From Epithemia pelagica (taxonomy: Eukaryota > Bacillariophyta > Bacillariophyceae > Surirellales > Surirellaceae): a DNA stretch of 64,000 nucleotides. Shown one piece after another: positions 7,950-18,319 of the stretch. A program made the translations under genes and the position numbers. Location of the stretch: positions 3,100,001-3,164,000 of the forward strand of contig OX337228.1 of assembly GCA_946965045.2 (NCBI GenBank), in the 5' to 3' direction. The number at the start of each line of letters is the position of its first letter. Position 1 is the first letter of the stretch. Below the pieces are notes generated by a model. It did no database searches. It saw only the letters and a list, made by a program, of their open reading frames with translations, and was not told the origin of the DNA.

Positions 7950-10900
7950 GCCTTCCAATTCGTCATCGGCTGCCTTGTCCACTCCCTCGACACCGTCGTC
8001 TTCCTCCTCATCATTGTCATGTTCCTCCTCTTCATCGGTGTCCTCCGATGCATCTTTCTCCACCTCGTTTTGTTCGTCGTCATCGTTGGCATCCACTTCG
8101 TTGCTATCGAACTCTTCATCCGACTTGGCCGCGTCGTTCTCATCACATTCCATTGGTTGTTCCTGTTTTTTGCCTTTATGCTTGTCTTTTTTGCGTTTCG
8201 TCTCTTTCTCAAGAATCTGCGGCGACTGCCTGATTCCAAGTAGAGTTGTTTGTGATAGTTTTTTTGCCTTCTTTCTGGGCGGTGTAGATGGATTGTTATT
8301 GGAATTCCCTTTCCTTTTTTTGACCCCGTGTCAGGTGCATGCGCAACAGCTTTCTTTGATGAGATGGAGGCTTTCGGAGACGGGGTGCCTTTGCTCTTTG
8401 AATTTTCACCTGCTGGTACGACCTTTACTACTTTGACTTCGTCGTCATCGTTGACAGTACCTTTGGGTGCTTTGTTAATCGGATCATCATCGGGAATACA
8501 GACTATCTTTTCGAAACATAGTTCATCATCTGGGACGGCTTCGTCCCAGAGTTCACTATCTAACACGTGGTCAATAACCGCATCACTTTCTTCGTCCGGT
8601 TCTTTTGGTGGTGGTGGTATTGAATCGTCGTCCGAAGAATCTTCATAATCGTCTTTGATGTTGGTGAAGACAAAGCGATTATATTTCAATGGACTGGTCT
8701 TCTCGCCATAAGTTGGCCATCCATAGCGCTTACCAGTCTTGTCCTGTCCAGTCTTGTCCTGTCCAATCTCCGCTTGATCGTCCGGTATAGGAGGCACCAC
8801 ACCAGCAACCTTCGGCACTTCCTCTGGTGGTGGTACCGGTATGTCGTTACCGGACGGACTGTTGTCATCATCATTGTCATTCAATGCGGTTGGTTTTTTA
8901 GTCACTTTGGCTGATTGCACGGGAAAAAACGTACTACCGATGTCAGGATCATCCAGAACGCTTGTATCCACTTTCCAGGATAGCTTGTACTGTTGGAAAC
9001 CATTTGCAGCATCGAGGACTGCCGATTTCTGGAATTTCTTGCGTTGTTCACTCAAACTCAATCGTACAGCAGCTGTAATGGCAGTATCGTCCTTTCGAAT
9101 GATCCGTTTATCGTATGTTTTGCTGGTTCCATTGCCTTTCGCAATCTCCTCTTCATTTTCCTCTATGGTACGCAAGACTTGGCGGTTGATGTACTCCATC
9201 GTCCGCATCTCGCTGGTTTTTTTTGACATACTACCCATCAGCTTGTTCTGGAGCATCCAGCTCCCCATCGAAAAAATCCGTTCCTGAAATGCGTTAGTTG
9301 CCGGTTTCGCAAGCCAAATGACGGCAGACGGAAAAACATATTGCCAATTGCTTGAATGAACCCGCCACCATCCCATAAGATCAAAATATTGACCGACTTG
9401 CAAATAGTTCCGATTGTGGCAATGGCGGGAGAAAGCTCGCTTAGCAACGTCGGACCAGTCATCGTATTCGTCCGAGAACTTCTTGCTGGGGTATGCCTTG
9501 ATGACTTCCTCCCAGTGGTTGTCAATTTGATATTTCCAGTGGCGAATAAAATCATCGTACGAGTCGTTGCATGCCTTCTTCAATGCCTGTAGCACTTCTT
9601 TCTCCTCGGCTGCATTAGAGGCTTTGCCTGTTAGATGCAGCATCGCCTGATTTTTTAAGTCACTTGAACGCCGCATTCTTTCAAATACATCGATTGCCTT
9701 GTATTTCAAGGTTGCATTGTTGCTTTCGGTGTCCACAAAGTCGTTGTTGTCTTTCGGTTGGCCTGTCCCTGTCCGTTTGTTGGGTTTTGAACCTTTTGCT
9801 CCTTGGTTGGCCAATGAAGCACCGATAGGAGACACACTCCTGTTAGAATGTAGGTCAACCATGTCTTGCACAAAGATTCGACGGCCTTCCTTTACGGAGT
9901 CTTGATCGTAGACGCCAAAGTTAACAAACATATCTGCATAGACATTTGCGAGTAATGGATTCGCACAGACTGCTTTTAGTTGAAGAGGTAATGTCGATAT
10001 TCCTGTATGATGCGCCGTACGAGCAAGCGCGCCCCCGGTTCGAGATCCTTATGAGCAATAAGGTCTCTCTTACCATCGAGATCGTCCATCGTGAGACTAG
10101 CGTCCCAGAAATCTTCCGTGTCCGTACGTAGACGTCCAACACCACATTCTTCTCCTTCCATTCTCATTCGCTGGGCGTGGTAGAATGCTGTGTAGATTTC
10201 TAACAAGGACACCGAGTTGGATCCAGGATCATCTGTTTGCAGTTGCATTGAAACCCTTTTTATATTGGTGAGTATCCCCTCGTACTGCGCGAGTAGTTTC
10301 CATTTGTCCTCTGATGGATAGCGCTTTGCAAACTTGGGGTCGCTTTTTTGCGCAGTTTTAGCGTACAAATCCATCATCTTTTTGTTCCGGAGAAGGGCTT
10401 GTTTGGTCATGACGCATCCTCCAACTCGCGTGTCGTTTGGAAGGGGGATAGAGACAACATGAGCCTTGATTTTCATTGCGGCGTCTTTGAATCGTTTCCA
10501 GCGCGTAGGGGCTTTCTTCGAGGTGAACCAGGCCGCGAAGGTTCTGAAAACTTCCTAACATTTGCAGAAAGATGGATTGCTATCCATTAAGATATTGTTG
10601 TTGTATCGTTTAACAAGTCCGGTAGCATGCTTTAGGATAAGCTCTGCTTTGTGCATGTCGCACTTACCAGACTTGTCCGGATTCCCAATGATGTATTTTC
10701 CCGCCAAGACTGCGGCCGACGTGTTATCGTTTACGGCAGCGCATAGATCACCCGTTGTAAGACCAACACTCAGGAGTAGGTTGTCTGTAAGGTTGGCAAC
10801 GTTTGTTGCCGCATGGCCGTGACATTCCGCCAGACCAATTGGGATCTTGTAGACTTCACAGTTACGAGGATCAGTAAACATGATAGTTACACCGAGCACG

Positions 10901-12006
10901 TTGTGATCACGAGCTTGCCATATATCATGGCAACAAGTAATAAAGGGAATGGATTGGGAACACAGACGAGTGTACTCGTCCCTCACTTTCATGACAAGAT
11001 CAGAGACAATAAGGAAAAAGTTCTGATACGACGAGAGTCGAATTTTTGTAATCTGTCGTCGACTCATTATTTCTGAACGGCTCCCTTTCAAAATACCAGA
11101 ATTCTCCATAGCGAATTGAATCATTTTCCGGAATTGCGGTTTCTCCACAGTGATTGCCGGAAGACAGCAATCGTTGACAAACTGATAGATGAGAGTTTGC
11201 ATCTGTGCATATGTCTCAGACTTCGTCGAATGACCTTTCCGGTAGGTTGACATTGTCGATTGTTTACTGGGGGGGGGGGGGGGGGATTTGTCATCAGCAT
11301 CGTTTTCTAATTTGAAATCCTTGTGTTTCTTATCGCAATGAGAAGAAATGTTGGAGGGACGAAGTGAGCCGCAGAGAATAAAAGACTCGGAAAGAGTCTT
11401 TTTCTTGTCGAAAAAACAAAGGGGACATATGACGCATTTACGGCATAGCTTTCCAAAACGCTCCTTCGAAAGTTTGGCCAATTTTGAAGGGGATGAGTCG
11501 AGTGGCACTGGGTTTTTTCCAACGGCAACAAATATTTTGAGTTGCTTGATTATCTTCTGTAATCCACCCATGTTGGAAAGGTTGTCGTCGTTCTCGAGAT
11601 AAAAGTGTTCGAGCTTCATCCAGTCCACATGTAATGAGAATTTCCACCTCTGGGAGCAGTTGCTGTCAAAGAAGTTCGGATTGATTGCGTCGAACAAGGG
11701 AACCAAGTCTTTTTCCTGTTGTACCCCATCATCGACTGCGTCTTCCAAATGTTTGAAATCTTCATCAACTTTTGCCTGTTCCTTTTCCAAGGCCGATGGT
11801 TTGCGTTGTAAGGGAGATTTCTTCTTCTTCTTCTTCGCAGAGGCCGATGGTTCTTTCTTTGAAGATTGAGGACTTTTCTTCTTGGTACAGGGAGACTTCT
11901 TGTTTTTGGGTGACTTCCTCGTTTTCTTGTTGCTCGTTTGCTTGGAACGTCGAGGTGATGGATCGTCGTCATTAGACGTTGTACCATCGTCCTTGTCGTC
12001 CGGCAT
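7950..12006 (-). pseudogene. hAT transposase, broken (in-frame stop, two frameshifts, Copia insertion)
   Basis: Starts at ATG 12006 (MPDDKDDG), after which comes a Lys/Ser-rich basic region. A BED-like zinc finger follows (CVICPLC then HCDKKH). Next are hAT core motifs: HDIWQARDHNVLGV, and VNDNTSAAV with a following CDMHKAEL. An in-frame TAG at 10557-10555 stops the frame; the same frame continues beyond it (EVFRTFAAWF). A second break lies near 9980-10010, where the reading changes frame into LPLQLKAVCANP. The C-terminal dimerisation domain is clear (WWRVHSSNW...NAFQERIFSMGSWM, about 9390-9210). A third break is in an A7 run near 8312-8320; past it the other frame gives a basic KKAKK motif and a long acidic tail. 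The gene is cut at 7950 by the retrotransposon. Short introns could explain some breaks, but not the whole pattern. Confidence 0.88.
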
Positions 12007-12279
12007 GGTTAATCGTTGAAAGAAGGTAATAAGAACAGGGATTCCAAAACAATACGAATAGAGTTTCCAAAACAAAACAAAACTGTCTGATTGTTGTAGA
12101 GAAGAAAACCATACCATGTCCCGAGAGGTGCAAAGTGCAAAATGCAACTTATCCTCATCTGTTGTGTGTGTGCGTTTGGAAAAAGAGACAAACCAATGTG
12201 TGTTGAGTGTGTGTTATGGTCATAGAAAGTATTTTGACAGTGAGATGAGGTGTTACTTCCTACTAAATTTCTGACATTA

Positions 12280-12590
12280 CGTCTTACTGGTACTTTACTT
12301 TGGTACTTTAAGTAGTCAATTAGGAACGGGGTGGTGTACTTTGATACTTTAAGTATATTGGTAAGATGACTATGGAAGTACTTGTATACTTTAAGGAATG
12401 GCTGAGAAAAGGGGGTACTTTACTTACGTACCATGATATACTGGGAAAAAAGGGGTGGTGGTACTTGGGGTACCGAAAGTAGTACTCAAAGAAAAGGTGT
12501 ACTTTACTTCATTAATTGAAAGTACTTCGAAGTAAAGTAGGAAAGTAGGGTACTTTGAGAAAAATGGTACTTTGTTACTTCACAGCTCTG
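12280..12590. repeat. Subterminal repeat array and right end of the hAT element
   Basis: About ten copies of GTACTTT/AAAGTAC variants in both orientations (for example GGTACTTTA, GTACTTTACTT, GAAAGTACTTC) are packed between 12290 and 12580, and the array ends at the CTCTG terminus at 12590. In hAT elements such repeats bind the transposase, so this is the likely transposase-binding end. The repeats stop exactly at the proposed terminus, which supports the boundary. Confidence 0.8.
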
Positions 12591-12664
12591 AATCCAATAG
12601 AAGGGGTTCTCTTATCATAAGTCGCATTATATCTATTCATGTTTCTTTGTGCTAGAGTAGAATG

Positions 12665-12684
12665 TTAACCCTTTCAGCCCGGCA
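12665..12684. repeat. Left TTAA and 16-bp TIR of the piggyBac-like element
   Basis: TTAA at 12665-12668, followed by CCCTTTCAGCCCGGCA, which is the exact reverse complement of 14898-14913. The CCC start and the TTAA target site are piggyBac hallmarks. Confidence 0.93.
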
Positions 12685-12874
12685 ACTCAATTTTCTGACA
12701 AATATGTCAGTCATTTCCCTTTTTTAGTGACCGCAGCAACTACTTAACAAAAAAGTCAAAATACTCTATGGGTGTATCAATCCACGTACTTACACGTACA
12801 AATAATCTATAGGGACCTGCAACCCAAGACTCATTTGTCGATCTTCTTCTTTCACCGTCTCTTGTTCAAGGACC

Positions 12875-13663
12875 ATGGACTCTCCAGCTCACCAACGTCG
12901 TACCAAGCGATATAAACAGACCACCCCACAGTCGGAAGCGAAATGCTTGTTCCTAGAAGAAGACGATGAGAAGAAATTCAAGAATGAATGCAAGGCTGCT
13001 TCCTCCCCTTTGTTCCTCAGTCCTCTTGGCACCAAGTTAGTCCTTGACGCTGAAGCGAATGGCAAGCCCATTGATCTTTTGGAAATCAACAAGAAGGTCA
13101 TTGAGCATGACGTCGAACAAATGATAGAAGAGGACAAGAAGGTTCTTACGGACGATAATGATCCTTCCGATCCGAACAAGAAAGATAGCGAATGCAGTGT
13201 TGCAGCAACAACTGACAACGCTGCCACGTCGAAATCCAAGAAAAAAGACAAGAAAGGTGAAGGGAAAGGTGATTCCTGCACCAAGGCTCCGTTTATTCCG
13301 CACAACAGCGACGACATTTGCGACAACTGCGGTCTTCGTCCATGCGAGTCAGTTACTTACAATGTACTCCTCCAAAAAGCTGGAGACAAAGTGTCAAAGA
13401 AAAACAACAATCACAATAGGGCGACACGCCATCACTTGTACAAGCTCTATACAGCTACAAAATACGGCAAGCTCGGCCGTTCGAACCGGGTACATATTCC
13501 GGAATGTGTCGAAAAGATGGTGCATGGAATGTTTCCAGACCCTAACAACGACTACACAGGATTCCGTCATTCTATTGAGGACCTCAACAACGACGACTAT
13601 GACCGTCTCATGGTAGATGAACAACCTACGAATTATTCAGATTCTTCAGACGACGATTATTGA
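12875..13663 (+). CDS. piggyBac-element accessory protein, 262 aa, unknown function
   Basis: Intact frame from ATG 12875 (context ACCATGG) to TGA. The N-terminal half is charged and Lys-rich, with KKKDKKGEGK near 128-137. A short Cys cluster, CDNCGLRPC (C-x2-C-x4-C), lies near residue 150. The C-terminal part (about 175-235) looks ordered, with RATRHHLYKLYTATKYGKLG and HIPECVEKMVHGMFPDP, followed by an acidic tail ending SDSSDDDY. The cluster could form part of a zinc-binding site with the later Cys and His residues. Lying inside TIRs and facing the transposase fragment, it is probably a partner in transposition or DNA binding; that is inference. No family is recognised with certainty. Confidence 0.75.
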   Translation: MDSPAHQRRTKRYKQTTPQSEAKCLFLEEDDEKKFKNECKAASSPLFLSPLGTKLVLDAEANGKPIDLLEINKKVIEHDVEQMIEEDKKVLTDDNDPSDPNKKDSECSVAATTDNAATSKSKKKDKKGEGKGDSCTKAPFIPHNSDDICDNCGLRPCESVTYNVLLQKAGDKVSKKNNNHNRATRHHLYKLYTATKYGKLGRSNRVHIPECVEKMVHGMFPDPNNDYTGFRHSIEDLNNDDYDRLMVDEQPTNYSDSSDDDY

Positions 13664-13841
13664 CTTGGTTCCATAACATTCTAAATACTTGAATTATTTT
13701 TCTTTTTCTTGTTGTAGTGCTATTATATGAAATCTCTTACGACACATTGGTACGACTTGGAATACTCTCCTGGACTCTTTGGAATGAAACTCGAATGCAA
13801 ACATGGACTACTTGTAGGAACTCATTGAGGAACGTATGGAT

Positions 13842-14567
13842 CTAAGCAAATTTTCGGACCTGCTCTTCCTTTGCACAGATACCTTTTTTTGCCTTTTGTT
13901 TCTGTGCCTCAGTTGGGTGCTCATCTCCCTCGACGTTGAAATCCAACACGTATGGATTGTTGGAATGGTACTCATCCAACCGATTGAGTATGTGGGACAT
14001 AGCAGCTCGACAGGTCCACATAGGGTCGTCTGGATTTCTTGCCATCGACTGTGAATAGATTCGGAGCGATCCTCGGATGGTGACAAATGTATCTCTAGAC
14101 ATGGTAGAAGAGAAGGCAGACGAACCGAGAAATAATTTGGTGCTCCACAATTCCTTCATTTGAGTTGAGTTATAGAGCGAAAGCGCAATATCCAACCCCA
14201 GTACACAGCGAAGAGCCTTTGTAGTAAGAACAATTTTGGTTCTTTGTCCACTCTGTTTGGCTTCCAAGGCTTCTTTCGTCGCTTTGAAGATGAAACCGTC
14301 GATGAATCGTTTGGGGATAAATAGGAAGAATAATCCCAAAGGACCGGATTCCAAGAAGGCTTGTTGGCATGCCTTGGGATTATGTAGATGTAGATCGGCA
14401 GAGGCAATTTGGTTGTCGATGTACTGGTTCTCTCTCTGAGCCGACTTTATATCCCTCAGACGAACCTTACCATCTCGGTGAAGGTTCGTGATGAGGTCGT
14501 CATCTTCTTCATTATCATCTTCGTTGTTGTAATGGAGCTCTCTGGCGACATCAGAGGTGCTCTCCAT
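13842..14567 (-). CDS. Truncated piggyBac-like transposase (N-terminal domain only), 241 aa
   Basis: ATG 14567 (MESTSDVARE) is preferred over an upstream in-frame ATG at 14621. After an acidic N-terminus, residues about 70-195 match the N-terminal half of the piggyBac transposase domain (DDE_Tnp_1_7): PLGLFFLFIPKRFIDGF, a helix pair, then LWSTKLFLGSSAFSSTMSRDTFVTIRGSLR. The protein ends soon after HILNRLDEY in a Lys/Ala-rich stretch, so the catalytic Asp triad is absent. It could be a deletion product, or a retained DNA-binding or inhibitor form. The frame is undamaged, unlike the nearby hAT gene. Confidence 0.8.
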   Translation of the reverse strand: MESTSDVARELHYNNEDDNEEDDDLITNLHRDGKVRLRDIKSAQRENQYIDNQIASADLHLHNPKACQQAFLESGPLGLFFLFIPKRFIDGFIFKATKEALEAKQSGQRTKIVLTTKALRCVLGLDIALSLYNSTQMKELWSTKLFLGSSAFSSTMSRDTFVTIRGSLRIYSQSMARNPDDPMWTCRAAMSHILNRLDEYHSNNPYVLDFNVEGDEHPTEAQKQKAKKGICAKEEQVRKFA

Positions 14568-14897
14568 GGTTGAAAGTACTTTGTAACATGAATGAGGTGC
14601 GTGTGGTTTTATGAAAAACACATGTAACTCGAGAAGTAGGCGCCGGATTGCGGTGGTCCGACCACCAACTGGTAGAACGTACTAAGACGGATGTATGGTG
14701 ACAAACAGTAGTCCTATAACATGAAAGTCATTGACATATGATCGCTACACAATCGCAATTTTGGTAAATGGCGATATTGTCATCATTTTTTGAATCACGA
14801 GTTGTTGGTCATAACTCACGTGGTAATTTGTTAATTGGATTGCAATTTTGTTAAGTATTTTTGATGACAAATTTGTCAGTGACCGGGCAAAAAAAAG

Positions 14898-14917
14898 TGC
14901 CGGGCTGAAAGGGTTAA
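14898..14917. repeat. Right 16-bp TIR and TTAA of the piggyBac-like element
   Basis: TGCCGGGCTGAAAGGG at 14898-14913, followed by TTAA at 14914-14917. It pairs perfectly with 12669-12684. Confidence 0.93.
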
Positions 14918-15786
14918 TCTAGCTACACCCGCTTCATCTACAGGCAGGGTTGTCGTGCGGGATCAAATAACGCTCGTCGTGTGGACCTTCCTCTTGTCAA
15001 TCGCGCTTACCACGTTATTTCTCGTAGTAGTATTAGGACGGGGTGAAACCATAGAAAGTCCAAATTTTGATTGCCCCCAAACAAGCGTTTTACTGTGGTG
15101 TAACCAGACCCCCCGGGAATTTGCGGCAGGGGGAAGAACGCTTACCACATTGCCAGCGTAACGACATTGAAGAGATTAGCATACAATTCCGGAGTGTACG
15201 GTTGATGGAAAAAAATTAAATAACGGCGCCGTTTGCCCTTAAATAAATAGAAGGGGAATATAGGGAAAAAAGTGGCGGGGTGAAGGTAGTATGGGTGTCA
15301 CCGACTGTTTTGGGGGTAAGCTGTACCACTATAGAGGAAAAAGATAAATTTTTCAAAAATGGTGTCGGAGTTTTCCGGGTTTCCACAGAAATCCTGGAAA
15401 TGAGGGATTATCCGGTATTTTTCACGAAATATCCCCCATCTTTCCACCTCTGTCAGTACATCGTAACTTACACTACTGACACCTACACTACGGAGAGCCT
15501 CCTCTTACACCCAATATGTTCGAATAGGTTCGAATTCGAATTTTGAAGTTTTCCAGTTTCCAGTCGCATTCGTGACTGACAGTATTGCGTTTGTGCGTGA
15601 GAAAGTGGATGGAATTACTTCGAGGAACTTCCCACGATTTTGCCAGCCAGCGCATTGGCAAGAGGACAACGACCGTTGACCGTCGCAGAGAGATTCCAGA
15701 ATTACACCATGCGCTGAAAATATTGTGTTTGGTGTTGGTTGATTCTCGTTGTTGGCGTATCCAAAAGCATCACTGCACCGAACAAA
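14918..15786. other. Intergenic region without a recognised gene
   Basis: About 870 bp between the piggyBac-like element and the START-like gene. Short open frames occur (for example near 14955 and 15280) but they lack ATG starts or conserved motifs. No tRNA or repeat unit was recognised. The last ~250 bp should carry the promoter and 5' UTR of the next gene. Confidence 0.6.
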
Positions 15787-16941
15787 ATGGCGCCGAACAT
15801 CGATCGACCAGCGACGGCTGACGATATGCCTGACGAGATGTTGATTCAGGAAGCAGAACGCCTCAACTCTGAAGACAGGTTGCTTGCAGCATGTGAGCTT
15901 TTGCATCAGGTCGGCGATAAGTCGCTCTTGAAACCAGCTCATGAACAAATCTTACACATGGGAAAGCTCATGGCACAGGCCAAAACGGAAATGCTGGAAA
16001 ACCCAGAGAAGTCTGGATGGAAAAAACAAAGTGAATCTCATGGGTAAGAAACACCCCGCTTGTTTCCGACTGCTTGCCTCTCCAAATACTCATATCAATG
16101 CACTTATGACAATTTCACACTTTCTTGATGAAGTCATCGTGATTATTACGTTTACTTTAAGATTCTCGATAACGGAACAGTGAAATGTCGGATTGATTCT
16201 CCTGTGGAAGGGTCTCTTTACGTTCCATTTTTGTCGGTGTTTAATGAGCCTGATTTGTACGCAACTTGGCTGCCGTCATGGAGGTTTCCGTTCAAGGTTG
16301 GAGTGTGCCATTCGGCCAAGTTAGCGCAAAAGGGGCGAGTTCACCAGGTTGTGCAGATTGTGAACGATTTCCCTTGGCCGTTTGTACAAAGAGAACTAAT
16401 CTTGAAGGGGTTTGGGGACGATGACGCCGAACGCAATCGAATTGCTGGCGTGAAACTCATGTCCTTGGAATCAAGCGAAGAGGATGAATGCGTTCCTCCG
16501 CTTCCACCCAAAACGGTGCGCATGGAACTTGACGGAGGTCTGCTTTTCCGACCATGTCCTCCTGATCACCCCACGCTGCTTCATTCCAAAGCCAAGTATC
16601 CACCAGGAGAGAAACTCGTTCTGATCACTTTTACCATGACCTGTGATCCAAAGCTTGAATTCATTCCACGTAAATTCCTCAACTTTTGCACTCGGACTGT
16701 CATGGGATCGGTGTGGAGAATGATGTTGAATGTGGCTGAAGAAGTCCGTGATGGAAAGAGACCTGAGTTCACGAAAGTCATTGCCGAAAGACGCGAAGAA
16801 CTCTATGCCTGGATGGAAGAACGGGCAAGTATCGTTGTAAATGGGCCGTCAGAGGAAACAGACGAAACCCAGGAAGAAAAGGACAAACCGAACCTACCTA
16901 GCGATACGGCCGTTGCCGACACCGAGAGCACGAAGGCCTGA
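15787..16941 (+). CDS. START-like lipid-binding domain protein, 354 aa, two exons
   Basis: Exon 1 is 15787-16043 (MAPNIDRPATADD...) and exon 2 is 16134-16941. The 90-bp intron starts GTAAGA and ends AAG; joining restores a frame through GHRDYYVYFKILDNG. The N-terminal ~80 residues are helical (AERLNSEDRLLAACELLHQ). From about 85 to 310 the pattern is that of START-like domains seen in protists: RIDSPVEGSLYVPFLSVFNE, DLYATWLPSW, an FPWPFVQRE turn and a long C-terminal helix (NFCTRTVMGSVWRMMLNVA). Such domains bind a lipid or sterol in a pocket. The tail is acidic and probably disordered. No signal peptide is seen, so it is probably cytosolic. The assignment rests on pattern recognition only. 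Confidence 0.8.
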
Positions 16942-17029
16942 GAAATCTTTTAACATACATCAGCACATGGTTTTGGAGTTAACGACACTTGTTACTCGAA
17001 ATTAGAATGATCAGTAGTGTCTTTCTTCT

Positions 17030-17952
17030 TCACCATGAATCATAGAAGTTTGTCAAATCAACCACTTCTCCATTTTTGGTCCAGAGTCCATCGAGTTCTG
17101 TTACATCGCCCGCGGCATCCCAGTTGGGAGTTGGATTTCCAAGCCACCAAATTGTTTCACTGTGTGCAACAAGCACTACGACCGCATTGCCATTCTGTTG
17201 TTCATCGTGGTTGCATACTTCTTTCAAGTAACTTTTGAGTAGAGTTATCCGTCGTCGTATTGTATCAGAAGACTCGGAACCTTCCGGAAGTCGATTCTTC
17301 ATTCGGTCCCATGTTTCGTCCACCGATCGATGGTAGGCCCACCAATAGCCTTCGCTCGATGGCAATGCGGCATCACGCACTAATTTCATATCAAACTCTG
17401 GAAACTCAGTTTGCAACTCCTCGACGGGTGTTCCAATATCACAAGCATCCATCATTATTTCAGCAGCTAGGGGTTGGACAACCACCACAATCGCTGGCAA
17501 GGCCAATGACGCAGTACTTCTGTCTTTTGACTCGTCCTTATCCTCTTGTATGCTCTGAAGCATATTTTGCGTCGTTTGTAAGGCACGGCGAAGGGGAGAA
17601 ACAACAAAATGAATTTGGCACTTGTGGTCACCTTCAAGGTCTGTATCTTTAGCTAGCAGTTGAATTAAGTCCATACCGGCTTGTCGGCTTTGCTCGATGC
17701 CCGTCTCGGTCAAGTCACAGTCAGGGAGGAAAAGCTTGTCAGAGAATCTGTCTTCCTCCGTTGGGTGCTGACTTTGCCTAACGTTGAAAGCCTGGTATGA
17801 AAGCAGTTGCTTGTGAGAGGACCCAACAATTTTCGCCGTAGCATGGAGTCTTGTAACTCGTACGCCTTTTTCGATGCCCAGAACCAGACGTTCCACAATA
17901 AATTTCAACGTACCGATTGACCATGTCGAACCGCGAAGATTTTCTTTACCAT
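17030..17952 (-). CDS. Histidine phosphatase (phosphoglycerate mutase-like) family protein, 266 aa, two exons
   Basis: Exon 1 (17952-17914) is only 13 codons, MVKKIFAVRHGQS, and carries the catalytic Arg-His-Gly motif (residues 9-11). The intron 17913-17792 (122 bp) starts GTACGT and ends CAG. Exon 2 (17791-17030) continues AFNVRQSQHP. Further family motifs are DCDLTETGIEQ, SPLRRALQT (phosphate-pocket Arg), and VAHSETIWWL with the second catalytic His. Without the first exon the frame looks like a family member lacking its active site. The exact substrate cannot be told; the length and the central PLAAEIMMDACDIGTP match small phosphatases rather than glycolytic mutase. Its 3' end lies 88 bp from the convergent START-like gene. 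Confidence 0.9.
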
Positions 17953-18319
17953 TGTGTTTGCCTTGTAACCTTTTATAGTGAATGAACACAGAGCTTCGTC
18001 ATTGAGCATGGACTGAATCGCTATATGTTGTAGGAGTAGGAGTAGAAGTTACTCCTAGAGGAGTACCAAAATATTCCGATGATGATAGCAGAGGTAGCGT
18101 TTCCACACCAAAAATCTACTCCTATGAGACTTCCTTTCGGATCGGAGTAGAGTTAGCCAATAGTTTAGAGGATACAAGACTCACAGTGTTTGCTGTCGAT
18201 TTTCGATCCTGTTGATCTAAACGGAAGGCAGAGGCAGGGCGAAACGAGTCATTGCTCTGTGGTCTTGATTGACATTCATTGATCATAGCACAACTTTGGA
18301 GGCTTTTGTTTGTGCCAAA
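17953..18319. other. Divergent intergenic region with TAGGAGTA motifs
   Basis: About 370 bp between the histidine phosphatase (minus) and TRAPPC11 (plus), so a probable shared promoter region. It contains TAGGAGTAGGAGTAG (18031-18045), found again at 36451-36465, and a nearby inverted ACTCCTAGAGGAGT. Confidence 0.6.

Larger units (their letters stand above)
7950..12590 (-). mobile_element. hAT-superfamily DNA transposon, 5' part; 3' part displaced by the Copia insertion
   Basis: Contains a broken hAT transposase and, upstream of it, about 300 bp of AAAGTAC-type subterminal repeats. The repeats end at 12590, where the terminus read on the element's strand is CAGAGCTGTGAAGTAACAAA. It starts CAGAG, as many hAT ends do. 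The following AATCCAAT (12591-12598) is a candidate 8-bp target duplication. The other end lies left of the window, beyond the Copia element, so TIR pairing and TSD cannot be confirmed here. Confidence 0.85.
12669..14913. mobile_element. piggyBac-like DNA transposon, 2.2 kb, with intact ends
   Basis: Bounded by perfect 16-bp inverted repeats (CCCTTTCAGCCCGGCA) and flanked on both sides by TTAA (12665-12668 and 14914-14917), the piggyBac target duplication. Both ends also carry a near-palindrome of the type TGACAAATNTGTCA just inside the TIRs (about 12696 and 14864). Inside are two convergent genes 178 bp apart: a plus-strand protein of unknown function and a minus-strand protein matching only the N-terminal part of piggyBac transposases. 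With the catalytic part missing the element is probably non-autonomous, but its ends look movable. Confidence 0.92.

Noticed and set aside
7964-8436. Ser-rich plus-strand frame antisense to the hAT gene
   Set aside because: It mirrors the acidic GAC/GAA-rich tail of the transposase on the other strand and is explained by composition.
14955-15161. 68-codon plus-strand frame with a hydrophobic segment
   Set aside because: It starts at GTG rather than ATG and has no recognised motif.
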